In this document: positions 37,851-49,153 of the stretch, piece after piece
Position numbering within the stretch: position 1 is the first letter of the stretch
Layout of the letters: the number at the start of each line of letters is the position of its first letter
DNA from: Taenia hydatigena
Lineage: Eukaryota > Platyhelminthes > Cestoda > Cyclophyllidea > Taeniidae
Length of the DNA stretch: 64,000 bases
Assembly (NCBI GenBank): GCA_036345935.2
Contig: JADWOT020000235.1
Span: 1 to 64,000 of the forward strand
Direction: 5' to 3'
Made by a program: the position numbers and the translations under genes
The notes under the pieces: model-generated
Seen by the model: the letters and a program-made list of their open reading frames with translations, nothing else
Databases searched by the model: none
Told to the model about the DNA's origin: nothing

Positions 37851-40800
37851 AAGACAGTGCGGACATGTCAGAAAACTACTACCTCTAGATACTCAAGTTG
37901 CTCGATACAAATTCTACTCTACGCGAAAAAGCTGCGATTTATTGCCATCAGTCACAGCGGGATCGGTTTGAGGTAGGGTGGCAATGGAACATGTACAATA
38001 GTAATAAGCAATGCGCTTAAGGCAATTTGATGTTACTACTCGAAGAGGCGGAATTTAGGAAAAATCTATAGCTTTCGATGACAACCATTGATATGGGACC
38101 ATTTCACACCGGTTTTAGCCATCTTTGAGGTTATGCTGTTATTACAGCCACCCTAAGCCTCGTCAATTTTCAAGAGTACCGTCTTCAATTCGTCGGGAAG
38201 ATTTTGCAATTTCTAATTCATTTTCATTTGCCCACAAACTCTATCAATGCAAACTCGTAAGCAGTTATAGTTTACGAAACCCATTTCAGTGGAGTTCTAC
38301 CTCAACGAGCTAACACATGGTTACTGTTGTTTGCATACTGCATACTGCAGGTCAATTAGCCACCTTCCTCATTCCAAGCAATTTAACAAGCGCAGTTCGT
38401 TTAAATGATTAAAAAGCATCATAGAGCAACGTTGCATACAATCAAATAGTGAGGGATTAAGGTACTGGTTGGAGAGCAATTAGTTGATGCATGGTCTTTA
38501 GGGCATTGCGGAAAGTTTTTGGGACGGATGGGGGGGGAGTAAAAAGAAGGAGGAAGTAAAGAGGGATTAAAGATCAAAGCCAAATTATCCATCGCCAGTT
38601 GGGAATGGTGATGCAGACATTCACCGAGTCCACTACGTTAAGCAAATTGCATGTTCTGAGTGTCGATTCGGGTGGAGAGCCGGTGGTTTTGCATTCTTTC
38701 TAAAGTGCATGCAAACAACTCAATCGTTATTGAATAGGTGACGGGATAAAGGAATTGTTGTAGCAGAGACGACAAAGAAAGAAATAAATGATTGCTGGTG
38801 AAGATGAAGAAGTAAGGAGAAATAAATAGAGACTGCCAAAAGCTACTGCCTTGAAAAGGCTTAATCTTGGGATGATCGGATAACGGAGGTGAAGAGGTCT
38901 AAACGCAGAATAAATTATCGAAGATTGCATGTTGAGAATTGCGGTCAAACATTTATGCTCGCTACACGCAATTGAAATTGCAGACCCTAAGTAGAACATG
39001 TGCTTCTCTCTGCTAAGTGCCTGCAATTCATTTCGGTCAACGTTCTTATTCAAGACAGCCGCACTTGGAGAAAATCTTAGCATTCTAGGTGTTGTGAGTG
39101 ACTATGTTGAATGTGGTAAGTGACAAATACTAATTTTACCAGAGGTTCGAGAAAATTGTGTTATCACCCATGAGCGAGTTCATGGTTCGATTCAAAGATG
39201 TGCTAAAAGAGACAACTAGCATTGTGCGGGAAGCTCTGTCGCTTACGAGCTTACACCATAATAATAAGAAGATGCGACCAAATCCAACGGTTTCATTTCG
39301 TGGTCCACTCCTCAATCAGCCATTGCATTTGACAAGCTCCTCATTTTATTGTTCCTGCTTTAGCCGGATCATTTCTGCTCGTGCAAAACGCAAAGCCTTA
39401 TATGAGATTCCTTATTCGGCCCCTGCATGTTCATTGCCCACGATTATGAGCTCGGAATGGTTTCGTTACCCAAGAAATTGCATTTATTGGAGGATAAAAA
39501 TGGTAGCCGGAGGGAAGGAATCTGGAATAAGTCCACTTCAAATTAACATGTGACCCTTGGCGCACGACCTAATCCTAAATTTTGTAAAAGTTATCGTATT
39601 TACCTACCAAATAAGCTTTGATGCGACAGCAATGCCGCCGCCAAAGGAAGACGTCAATGTTGTTTTAATGCTACTATCAGAGCTGCAGCTAAGACCATGT
39701 CATCATCAGTGTAAGGAAAGATTTTGAGAGCAACAGCTATCAAGGATCTTATGATAGGCACCTGATAGATCTGACAGGCACTCAAATGCATACCATACAC
39801 TCCCCTGGAGGAAGCCTATCACTTGGTGGCAGAAGGGATTTGTTATGAGGTTGCAAAACTATCAAAGTCACAATGCATCTTACCAGTCACTCCAAGAAGA
39901 GGGATGGAGGAAAAGAGTTGGCCTTGAATCTATAGCCAAGAAGGATAGCCTTAATTTGTCTTAAGTAACTGATTATTTATACCACCTACACAGTTTAGTG
40001 ACCATCTACTCTAGACGCAACATCAGTGTATCGGCAAGTAGGATAGCAAAAGTAGGCAAAAACGACTGATTTATTACTGTTAAAATTCATGAAGAGTCTT
40101 GGCTAATGCCTTTTGGGATTTGTGACGCAGCAGCTGCATTCGTCTCCCTATGCGAATAGCACCAAGTAAACTATTACCAATGGAGATGCAATGAAGGAGT
40201 GTGGTGGAAATGCGTAATAATAAGGGGCTGACGATTATCAAACGGGCATTATTTCAACTGCGGGTGGAAATGAACGTAGCAATATGAAAGGTTTTTACCA
40301 ATTATGAGAAAATAGGCAGGGTATTTTTCTACTTCTATGCTTTGGTTAGTGGCCAAACTTCATAAAGGGAGCACAGAGTTAATAACAAAAGACACAAGAC
40401 GCTTCAGTATTATGCGTCCACCGAACTCGCCAACGCTGGCTATACAAAACGCTACGTAGTGGTCTTGTCGCTAATTCCGAAAGCTAAATTTCGCTTTAAT
40501 GTGTAGGACCGTAGAAATTACTTGGACATATATGACACCTGACAACTGGTATGATAATGCGTAGGCGGAAATAAGTATTAGCGCAAACAAATTTATTAAC
40601 AGCGAATTCCAAATGACCTCACATTGTTAAATTTATGATGCCGTTTCAATGATAAGCAGAAAATTTTAAAAATCTTGGGGTCATTATGTCTAAAGCCGCC
40701 GTGGTATGCAAAGATCTGCTTTATCACCTACAATACCTCACTCATTTACCTGCAAAGAGTAGTTTTGCCTTTCGTGTCCATTTTAATAATCAGCAGCAAA

Positions 40801-42267
40801 CACAATGGCACGCATTAGCTCATTAACTTTAGTTCATCTCACAAATGTAGGCGAAGGCCCCCCACCGAATTACACGACTGGTATTAACATCATTCCGCAG
40901 CGAATCACGTTAGTCGGCCCACCGCTCTGGACAAAACTGCTACTTCTAATTGGCCTGTAATGTGACGCGCAACAGCTGTGTCCCTCAGTGTCCAGTGCTT
41001 CAGTACTCGACCATGGTAACCCGTAGTGGTACAGTAACCAACCTCTTGGCGAATGAACAGCTTTCGTTGCAGCATCTTTGCATCGGAAACTCCTCAAAGG
41101 CAAGAAAATAAACTCGACTGCCACATTTACTTGCCTTCTGCTTGAATTTGGACTTGGGACGATAAATAGGTCTGAGTTGCTTAAATAATCTTCGAATTGC
41201 TTCTAAATTCATTTAGGTATCTCAATGTGCTGAGACTTTGACATAGATAGGGAAATCTAGGCAAGGGAATTTCGTCTAAATGTGTGAATCAAAACCATGA
41301 TTAATGTGGGTTTGTTTTGACAATCCTCTTATCGGTTTTGTTCACCAACTTTATTTGTTAGTTAGTAGAAGTGCGAATAACTGGCGTTTGCTACATCAAC
41401 GCTTCAGCATCTTGACAATAACGCTCCCAGTCAAAAGAAGGGCACGCAGAACTGGATATGGTTAAGATCTATTCGACATAATGTGTCAGCATTGAAGCAG
41501 TTAGGGCTGCAAAGTCGAGGCCGATTTGAACGCACTACCAAAGTAAAGGTAAGGGATAAGATTCAGCCTGTTACAATTTAAATATTGATCACGCCAGTCA
41601 CGTAGCTACGAACGAGACCTGATTGTAAACATAGGTTTGTTGCAATTTACAAATGCGGGATGAATAAACGACCTGATTACACATTTGAATGATACTGTTA
41701 AGGATGGAATCGCACTTTTCCCTTAGCTTTACTAACACTAGCGAGCGAGACGTTGAGAGATCACTCAAATTAACGTTGAGTGTTTACTGTACTCGTCTCC
41801 TGGCTGTGCCATTAACCCCGAAATGCAACCTGCAGAGAAACAGGTGGTCTCGCATTCAACTATGAAGGCGTGCCACCCAGCCACCGCTCTACGACCGCCA
41901 CACCACAGGTTGGATTCAAGTAACTACCGTCAAACCATTAAACTTATCTCATCTTTGTTCGATTCAATATTTCCTAATTGATGTGTCTGTGGCACGAGGC
42001 AGCATGACGGATCATCCCCGCCTTTTAAATGACACGTGTCAAATGCATGTGACGCAATGAAGTAATCGCCGGTTTCAAGTGATAACAGCCGCCACACTTG
42101 CAAAACCGACCAGGAATAATACTAGAAGGGATTGACATCACCTTAACTTTGCTGATAATATTAATTGCCTAGAAGCCAATATGGATGCAAACAATGGTCT
42201 GTTTTGCAGCGAAAAGGTACCCAACGGACAATTGGTTGCTGAAGGTTGGCGTCTCCAAAGTCTTTTG
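37851..42267. other. No gene recognised
   Basis: The longest ORFs are 118 codons (38,727-39,083 minus, over a purine-rich tract) and 131 codons (39,158-39,553 plus). The latter has no acceptor, motif or conserved look, and runs of this size are expected by chance. Confidence 0.4.
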
Positions 42268-44398
42268 GTTACTTTGGCCCACAACTAGCCTGTCTCCTCT
42301 GTCAAGCTATAATGGACGTGAGGTTAGGCAGCCAGTGGGATCCTGACCATGTAAACACAAGCTCAACTCGAAGCAGTCGGTAGGGAAGTACGAGAGATCT
42401 TATGCAGATCGCAGTCACTTCCCCGTAACATCACCATCTGCAGTCGACAATGCAAGGAGCATGATGGAGGCCCACTCAGCACTCGCCTTCTCAGGCAAGC
42501 CGCCTTCCTTCACCGCGCTTCTAACAGCACACTACTCTACCGACATCTCTTTGGCGAAACATCAGGACCGATCTGCAAGGCAAATTGAAATCCATGATCA
42601 GTCTGCTCCGAGCATCTCTCTTGGCTATACTTTGGATGTGGACGCATGCAAAGCGCGTCCGTATATGCATCACTAAGTAAGAAAAACAATTTGATGACGC
42701 CAAGCTTAAAACAAATTAGATTACAAGGACAAAAATGCTCGGAACACTCTGCAATGCAGAATTGAAACCACCTAACCAAAGGGCTAGGTGTTTTTTGTCA
42801 AGTAGCGTCCAGACATTAAGTTGAAATGAGATCGGGCAAGACTTATGCTTCAAGAATAAAACATTCTACGCTTAATTTATTTTTTGCAACCAGATACTTC
42901 AGCTGTATCAGCTTGTCTACCCAGACATGTTGGTTTTGTGGTCTTGCAGGAAAAATAAGTAAAAGAGGTCGGAGGGGAGTCGGAAACTGCTAAATTGATT
43001 TGACTGCAAAACAGATTTTAATGACGGTGCACCATTGCGTTTGCTAGCCACTTTACGATCCACACCGTCCTTAAAAATTTATAAGAATGAAGCACAGGAT
43101 TCGGATGCAAACAAGGCGGATTAGGTGCCAGTAATCTACTCCATTTTAGCATGAGGTGGAAATATTGTGTCAAGGATGGTCTGTTTAGTTTCTTGCTAGA
43201 GTTCCTCAAATGATGGTCAGCATTCCAGTTATGCTGCCTAGCACGATCTAATAGTACAGTAAACTTTCGCCTCACAGGCGCAGCCGTGGTTTCGCGCCGA
43301 AGGGAGGCATTCATCCTCGCAAAGGAATTTATGCACTTCATCAAGCCTACAATCTAAAGCTGTTTGGGATTGATAGCTTTGAATGAACATGACAGGAAAA
43401 TGAATTTATCGAGCAAATGCAAGTCAAAACGTCTGCCATTGCCAAGTACTTCAAGATTCGCTAAATGAACCAATCCCTGTGCTACGTGTTTCTAAATGCT
43501 ATAAGCTCAAGCCTGTGGACCCAAAGGACAGTACACCAGCATTACCATTCAGCTAGTGGCCATCCATCTTTGCCTCTGATGCCGATCAACGAAAGAAGCA
43601 GTGCCTGGGAGGCGATGAAGGCAACAGAGGAATGAGATTCAATTCCCACTAAAACTACCAGCACAAAATGAATTTTCGCCTGCACTATAACCAAAAAAAG
43701 GATTGATGAAATTTTTGCAGCTAAAATTGCTAAGTCTGTCATGATTATAACATCTTACCGCAGTAACTTGCTAAACCCACCACTCGGTAGCCTGAATTCT
43801 GCCTCATGTTGACAGTAGATCAAACCGGACTTTTGTAAATTCTTTCTGTTTTTGATTCCCTTTCTCTTTTCTATCAAGATCCATCAGCAGTGAGGTGCGT
43901 CCGGTTAAGACACGTTCACAGAAGGAAGTAGAAAGAGGCAACTTAAGTGCATTTCATCCCAGTGTGTTCTGTCCGGATCTCATACGCAGGCTGAGGGTGG
44001 CTGTAAAGACTATACAAAGACTCTCACACCAATAAATCATGCGTTTCTTTTGGCCTCTGCTTTAAAAAATACTCAAATTGCATGCAAGTTACCATCAAGA
44101 CAGGCACCTGCTAGTAGGCTATAAGTAGTTGAATGCAAGGGAAAAAAAGAAGTTGATTAAGAGAAGGGAAGGCATGAAGAGAGAACGAAGGCGGCACGAT
44201 GAATAGGGGCAATAAAGGGGAAGTGATGAAGAGAGGAAGGAAAGATAGAGCCTTTAAAAATAACAATGGGAAGCCAGGTGTCATCTCGCTCTTGTGACTG
44301 CTTGATCGGTCACCCGCAAAATCCCTGGCCAAAACGTGGAACCTGTGAGTCCAATTCTAGCTACTCTGCTTAAGTACACGGGTTCCAGCTCTTTACTC
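42268..44398 (+). repeat. Dispersed repeat, copy B
   Basis: Direct-orientation copy of repeat A, about 35 kb away. It carries the same ordered blocks, including ACAACTAGCCTGTCTCCTCT, AAGGCGGATTAGGTGCCAG, GTTCCTCAAATGATGGTC, CATACGCAGGCTGAGG and CATCTCGCTCTTGTGACTGC. Similarity stops near 44,398, where A continues into the inverted-repeat arm L and B does not. It holds a purine-rich tract at 44,137-44,260. ORFs (108 codons minus, 71 codons plus) show no mobile-element motif. Confidence 0.85.
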
Positions 44399-45949
44399 TT
44401 CCTAATATCAATCAATTTACAATGTTAGCTAGCGGTGCTAAATTGAGACTGAAGTTAATAACTTGATTCCTTCTATAGAGTACTCATACCACAGTAACCC
44501 ATTTGGGATCCACCCAAACGCAAGCCACCTTATTCGCAAGAAGAATCAAACTGTCTGGATGAAGGACTGACTGCAGAAACAGCAAACGTTGACGAGTTTT
44601 TCACCACCAGTGAGGAATAAATGAGTACATCAAGGTCTAATATGGCGCATTGGTCTAAAGTTGTGTCACGCATTCGTGACGTGGTTCAGTAATGCAATAT
44701 TCGCAACCTAAGACCATTGTTGTTTTCTTGGTTAAGATAGGAGTTGTGCAGCCATACTAAACCACGTAGACTTTATCGTCTTAATGCCAATGAATGAACA
44801 CATGCGAGTTGCTGGTCGGTTGGGAGGTTAGCTGTTCGGGTTGATGGTTCGGCTGGTCAGTCATTTAACAATTTGGCCGACAGCAAATTTAATCCTGACT
44901 AGCCAGCCATTTAGTGCAACTGCAGATGGATCAGGTACTACCAGCATGCGTCACGCCTTACTGGTGGTTTAACTTAGGGAATACGATGGCGCAATGCAGT
45001 TGTTGACTATCGCGCTCCCAACTCTCACTTAAACCACCAATGGTCATGCTCTCTTGATGATGTGATACCATGGCGGATAGACGGTGTATGGACTCCGAAG
45101 TAATTGTGAATGGAGCATGCAACACTTACTTGGGCAGTTGAGACATGGGTATGCAGAAATATTGGACGTCCCACGCAAAAACTAACAAACCCACTTTTAC
45201 AGGCTTACCAGGTTTCTGATAAGAATGCGTCACCTTGTTTAGCATTAATAGACCAAACTCATGGTAATTGAACCATTCGCATCTCAATGACACTCACATG
45301 ATTTGGGGTTAGCTTTGACCTCGATTTGAAATCTGACTATTATTGCGACTGCAGATCGTAACTCGTAACATTCATGGCCTCCAGTTAATGCTCTCTCATT
45401 TGAACAACACACAAGACGCGTAAAGTTGGTCACTGGCATGCAAAATCAACGTCTTCTTATTCTAGCATCCACAACCCAGTCTTTGACGTGAACTTAGCAT
45501 GCATGCCGACCTTTGTAAAGTGGAGGGGAGGTTTACAATTCGGAACCGATGTTGGGAGGCTAGCAGCAAAAGTGGAGCCAGAACAGATGCATCTCTTTGT
45601 CTCTGAGCACACACAGCCAAATACCACTTGTGTGTTTTTGGGGTCAACAGGAGAGTGGCCTAAGTCAAGATACCTAGTCGCAAAATCAAGCATTCTTTCT
45701 GACCGACCGGTATTAAATTTGCATTTCAAAATTACTAGTACTTAAAAATTTAAATTCCTATACGTAGTGGTTAGATGCCGAGGAATAAAGCTGCCATTTT
45801 AGCCAGCGTAAAAGTCTTCGCAAGGATAATAGCACCAAACTAATCCATTACCTGCGGCTCGACAATTTTAAATCTCCTCTATTTTGTTCCCAATCCACAC
45901 ACCGCATTACCAAAACAGTGTAAGCCTTTTCAAGTATTATTGTTTAATA
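44399..45949. other. No gene recognised
   Basis: An 85-codon plus-strand ORF and a 90-codon minus-strand ORF overlap at 45,457-45,745. No borders or motifs decide between them. This is downstream of the minus-strand gene ending at 46,003. Confidence 0.4.
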
Positions 45950-45955
45950 TTTATT
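45950..45955 (-). other. Poly(A) signal AATAAA
   Basis: AATAAA on the minus strand, about 48 bases past the stop of the exon at 46,003-46,836. This supports that exon being the last one of its gene. Confidence 0.6.
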
Positions 45956-46002
45956 CTGAAAGCGTTTAAGTGCCTATACAATTAATGTCACAGACCAACT
46001 AA

Positions 46003-46836
46003 TCATAAACATGCTTGAGCTTGTAAAGCTCCCCTCCTTCTCCATATGACGTGGAGACAGGCCCACTGTACCATCTCCACTAAATTGATCGTCCAATTGT
46101 TTTGCCACCTGTTGCACCAAATGCGAAAATTCTCAAATAACTTGGAAAAAGGGACAAAGCAGAAACCACCTAGGGCCTCATACATCTTTCGCATGCAGTC
46201 CAGGTTCGGGAGGAATTCCAAAGTTTGCCACATCGAGCCTGTCACAACAAGCGTTTGCTCTGACGTGAGAACATCGGCAACGGCATTTAGGTGTCCACAA
46301 TTCCGGTGCTCAAAATCCGGGTAGTCAAGATATAAAATGACACAGTCGTAGTCGCTCATCTGCATCCGTTCTCTTCCTTCTTCACCCTCGTCAGACCATT
46401 CACGCATGTCCAGTACGGTGCCACCTGCTGTCCTCAGGAATGGATTCCACTGGTTAGGAAAGTTCGGAACATCAGTAGACACGTCCAAAAAAAAAAGACG
46501 AGTAGAGGAAGCAGAATGCAGTACTGGCAAGTCGCATTTGTAGCGTTTCATCCCGTACGGTGACATTCTTCTGCAACGACATGGCATGGTGATCAAGCAG
46601 CTAATCGGACCTTGTACCTCAGCAGGAAATTCTTCCGATGGGAGGCCATGAAAGAACTCCTCTACGGTATCGTAATGCTGTCTCGCACGATCTAAGCAAT
46701 GAGAGTGCTTCGCGTTCACAAAGAAAAGCACCCAGCAGAGATGTACGTCCACCCATTTCATGTCCTTAACACTGTGGTGGAGACTAAGAGTTTGGATGGG
46801 AAGGATTTGATCTAGTCCTTCACTTGTTGATTCCTC
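46003..46836 (-). CDS. Terminal exon (277 codons) of an unidentified gene
   Basis: This is the longest open frame in the window and very unlikely by chance at this base composition. It begins after a TTTTAG acceptor at codon phase 0 (first residues EESTSEGLDQILP), has an internal ATG at 46,761, and ends in TGA with AATAAA about 48 bases later. Notable segments are a short hydrophobic stretch CWVLFFV, then ARQHYDTVEEFFHGLPSEEF, SDYDCVILYLDYPDFEHR, VADVLTSEQTLVVTG, and a tail with five tryptophans and WRRRGALQAQACL. Alternating strand and helix predictions by eye (LFFLDVS, VILYLDY, TLVVTGS) suggest an alpha/beta fold. It has about a dozen cysteines. I could not assign it to a family. Upstream exons must lie above 46.84 kb. 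Confidence 0.8.
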   Translation of the reverse strand, partial: EESTSEGLDQILPIQTLSLHHSVKDMKWVDVHLCWVLFFVNAKHSHCLDRARQHYDTVEEFFHGLPSEEFPAEVQGPISCLITMPCRCRRMSPYGMKRYKCDLPVLHSASSTRLFFLDVSTDVPNFPNQWNPFLRTAGGTVLDMREWSDEGEEGRERMQMSDYDCVILYLDYPDFEHRNCGHLNAVADVLTSEQTLVVTGSMWQTLEFLPNLDCMRKMYEALGGFCFVPFSKLFENFRIWCNRWQNNWTINLVEMVQWACLHVIWRRRGALQAQACL

Positions 46837-47088
46837 CTAAAACAGAACTCCCAATGAAAAATTTTAGCTACTTCTGAGGGGAACACAAGTGCTAAAGGGA
46901 TTTAGTAAAGTCATTGAACCGACGCAGATTTAATCAAACCAACCTGAGACATTACCACGCAAAATCTGGTAAAACTATCCAGGTGAACTCTCTTTTACGC
47001 GACAAGTGATCGGCAACCAGTTCGAATCACTTCTCACAACCAGCCAATCACCAAAGCCCAACGACCAACACAGAGTTCCAGCTGCTAC

Positions 47089-47215
47089 TCAGATCAGTTT
47101 GGAAGAATGTGTGTAAGTCCCGGCTGCACGCTGGGAAGGCAGGTCAGCATTTGCAAAAATATTAGCTTCTAAACCGCAAAGTTCATTAATAAAATCAAGG
47201 CAGCGGCTTCTCCTT
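47089..47215 (-). CDS. Possible exon, unidentified
   Basis: A very strong acceptor (AATTTTTTTTGTCAG) is followed by an open frame of 41 codons ending in TGA. It reads RRSRCLDFINELCGLEANIF and ADLPSQRAAGTYTH. It could be a short last exon, or an internal exon of the gene ending at 46,003 if a donor inside the frame is used; no consensus donor is evident. Support rests mainly on the acceptor. Confidence 0.3.
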
Positions 47216-47754
47216 CTGACAAAAAAAATTGATTTATTAAAGAAAGTAGTGGTTGTTGTTACTTGAAATGGGCGATTGCTCCATTGCTTCACAAGTCTGT
47301 GACACGTGTCATTTGATAGGTATGGTCGATCGATCGTGCCACAGACGCATTAATTACGATAACTGTAAGTAAATAAAAACGAGATAAGTTTATTGGATTG
47401 ATGGCGGATGGGTGTGGTGGGATCGCGATGGAGTCAGGAGAGGTGGAAACGCCAGGTATTGCAGCGTGCATCCGTTCGAGACCATTTATATGAGATCAGG
47501 CACTCCGGCATTGAAATCCACCCATAATTATATCGTTTGTCTTAAACCCTAGTCCCAGCGGTCTCTGGTTTCGTTGCCTTTGTGCCTTCCATTACCTTTA
47601 TTGCCTTTGAAAGCGGGTGCCATTATGGATGGACGAATCCCTGCCGAGGCTGAAAGCAGTGAGGATGTCCACACTAAATCGCTAGTTTGTCCAGCAGAGT
47701 CTTATAACTTGGGCGCACTTGAGAGGCATTACTGTTGTGAAATCTCCTCTAGAC
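47216..47754. other. No gene recognised
   Basis: Nothing beyond a 60-codon ORF. Lies between the possible exon and repeat D. Confidence 0.4.
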
Positions 47755-49153
47755 TGCAAATTACACAGTACTCCACTGTCAACAAGGCATACGACGTCGA
47801 TACTGTCAACTCAGCCACTTCTCTTCCCAATGTACGCGTCGATGGTCTACAAGACTTCGTGTCATATTTATTAAATTCATTATTTTAAACACACTCACTT
47901 TGTAGCAATCCTCTGAAATAATACATGCATAGTTTGCAAGGTCTATATTTTCCCCTTTATGAACAAATGATTACCAACGATCATTTAGAAATCCGCAAAG
48001 CGTGGGATGGGATGAAATGGGTGATACTACTAAGAATTCCATTTGTTCAAAGCTTAGGTTGATACCACTTAGGAATTGTCTAGATTCGGATTGGGTGATA
48101 TGGGTTTGTAAATTATGACTGCTACTTCAAATGCAATAACACATGGGCGGATTTACTAAAATCCACCACTTTTAAGATTTAGAGACACTAAGGATTGGAA
48201 CAATAACGAGTCACTTGCAAGTGATCCTCGACTTTACTGCTACCATATTCTCGAAACTTGGATATTCCACATCGACTAAGCAGCAGATCTTACTCTATTT
48301 GTGGTTAGAGTTCGGCAAACTTTTAAAACTAGCTGCGTTTGAGTTGGAACGTATTTGGCATCCAACGTTTAGCTTTCCTTTGCATCAAATCAGTGGTGAT
48401 GTCTTAATATTAACAAAATTAGTATTCCTACAATGCCAAATCATCTTGTCAGGATAAATCGATTGTCTGATAGACATTTAGGAGAGTCCACAATCCCAAT
48501 TGTAAGCCTATAATGACTACGTGCACCACGCGTATTAAATTGCGGCATAGGACTTTACACTTCATTCACCACTGACTCGTATGCGTGACGACTTCAACCA
48601 GGTGGTGCCGGGAGGGAATTATGCTCCAAGTACTTTTTTCGCTCTCAATAGACAGGCCTTTAAAACGCTTATAAAAGCTTAAACGCATCACCCAGCCAAT
48701 GTACGTCTTGTCGCGCATTTTTCCTCAAATCCGAATGTGGTAAAGCGGTGTGTAGTCGCCCAAACGGTGGAAATCACAGATGTTGACAGACAGCTAACAA
48801 TTCCTCAGGTCAGGCTACGTCGTAAGCATGCCATGAACAATTTAACCCAGTTATCATAATTCGCAATTAAGTTTTAATGTTGAAAGACTAAACATCCCCA
48901 ATATAATGAGATGCGTCCGAACAGAGTGAGATGTGTTTTGTATTAGGTAACAAAACGGAATATTGCGTCTGAGAAGAAGTCTCTGCGAATGCGCTTGGTC
49001 GCCACGCAGCCTGAGTGCTATCGCAGCACACGAGTGAGCGAATACGTGTGGCTCATTTGCACGAAAAAGAGGCACTAAGAATAGGGTCAGGCGCTGACAT
49101 AGCTTGGATCGACAGCGGTCGGTTTCATTGAATTCAAACGATGGTGTGAGGCA
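47755..49153 (+). repeat. Dispersed repeat, copy D
   Basis: Direct copy of repeat C, about 16.8 kb away and in the same order. Shared blocks run from the GTCAAC-GCAT-CGACGTC block at about 47,777 to the ATTCAAACGATGGTGTG block at the end. Both ends coincide with those of C, so this is a bounded element and not a random segmental match. No coding capacity was recognised. Confidence 0.85.

Noticed and set aside
39158..39553. 131-codon plus-strand ORF
   Set aside because: No acceptor, donor or family features, and length within chance.
46046..46324. 92-codon plus-strand ORF
   Set aside because: Shadow of the 277-codon exon on the opposite strand.
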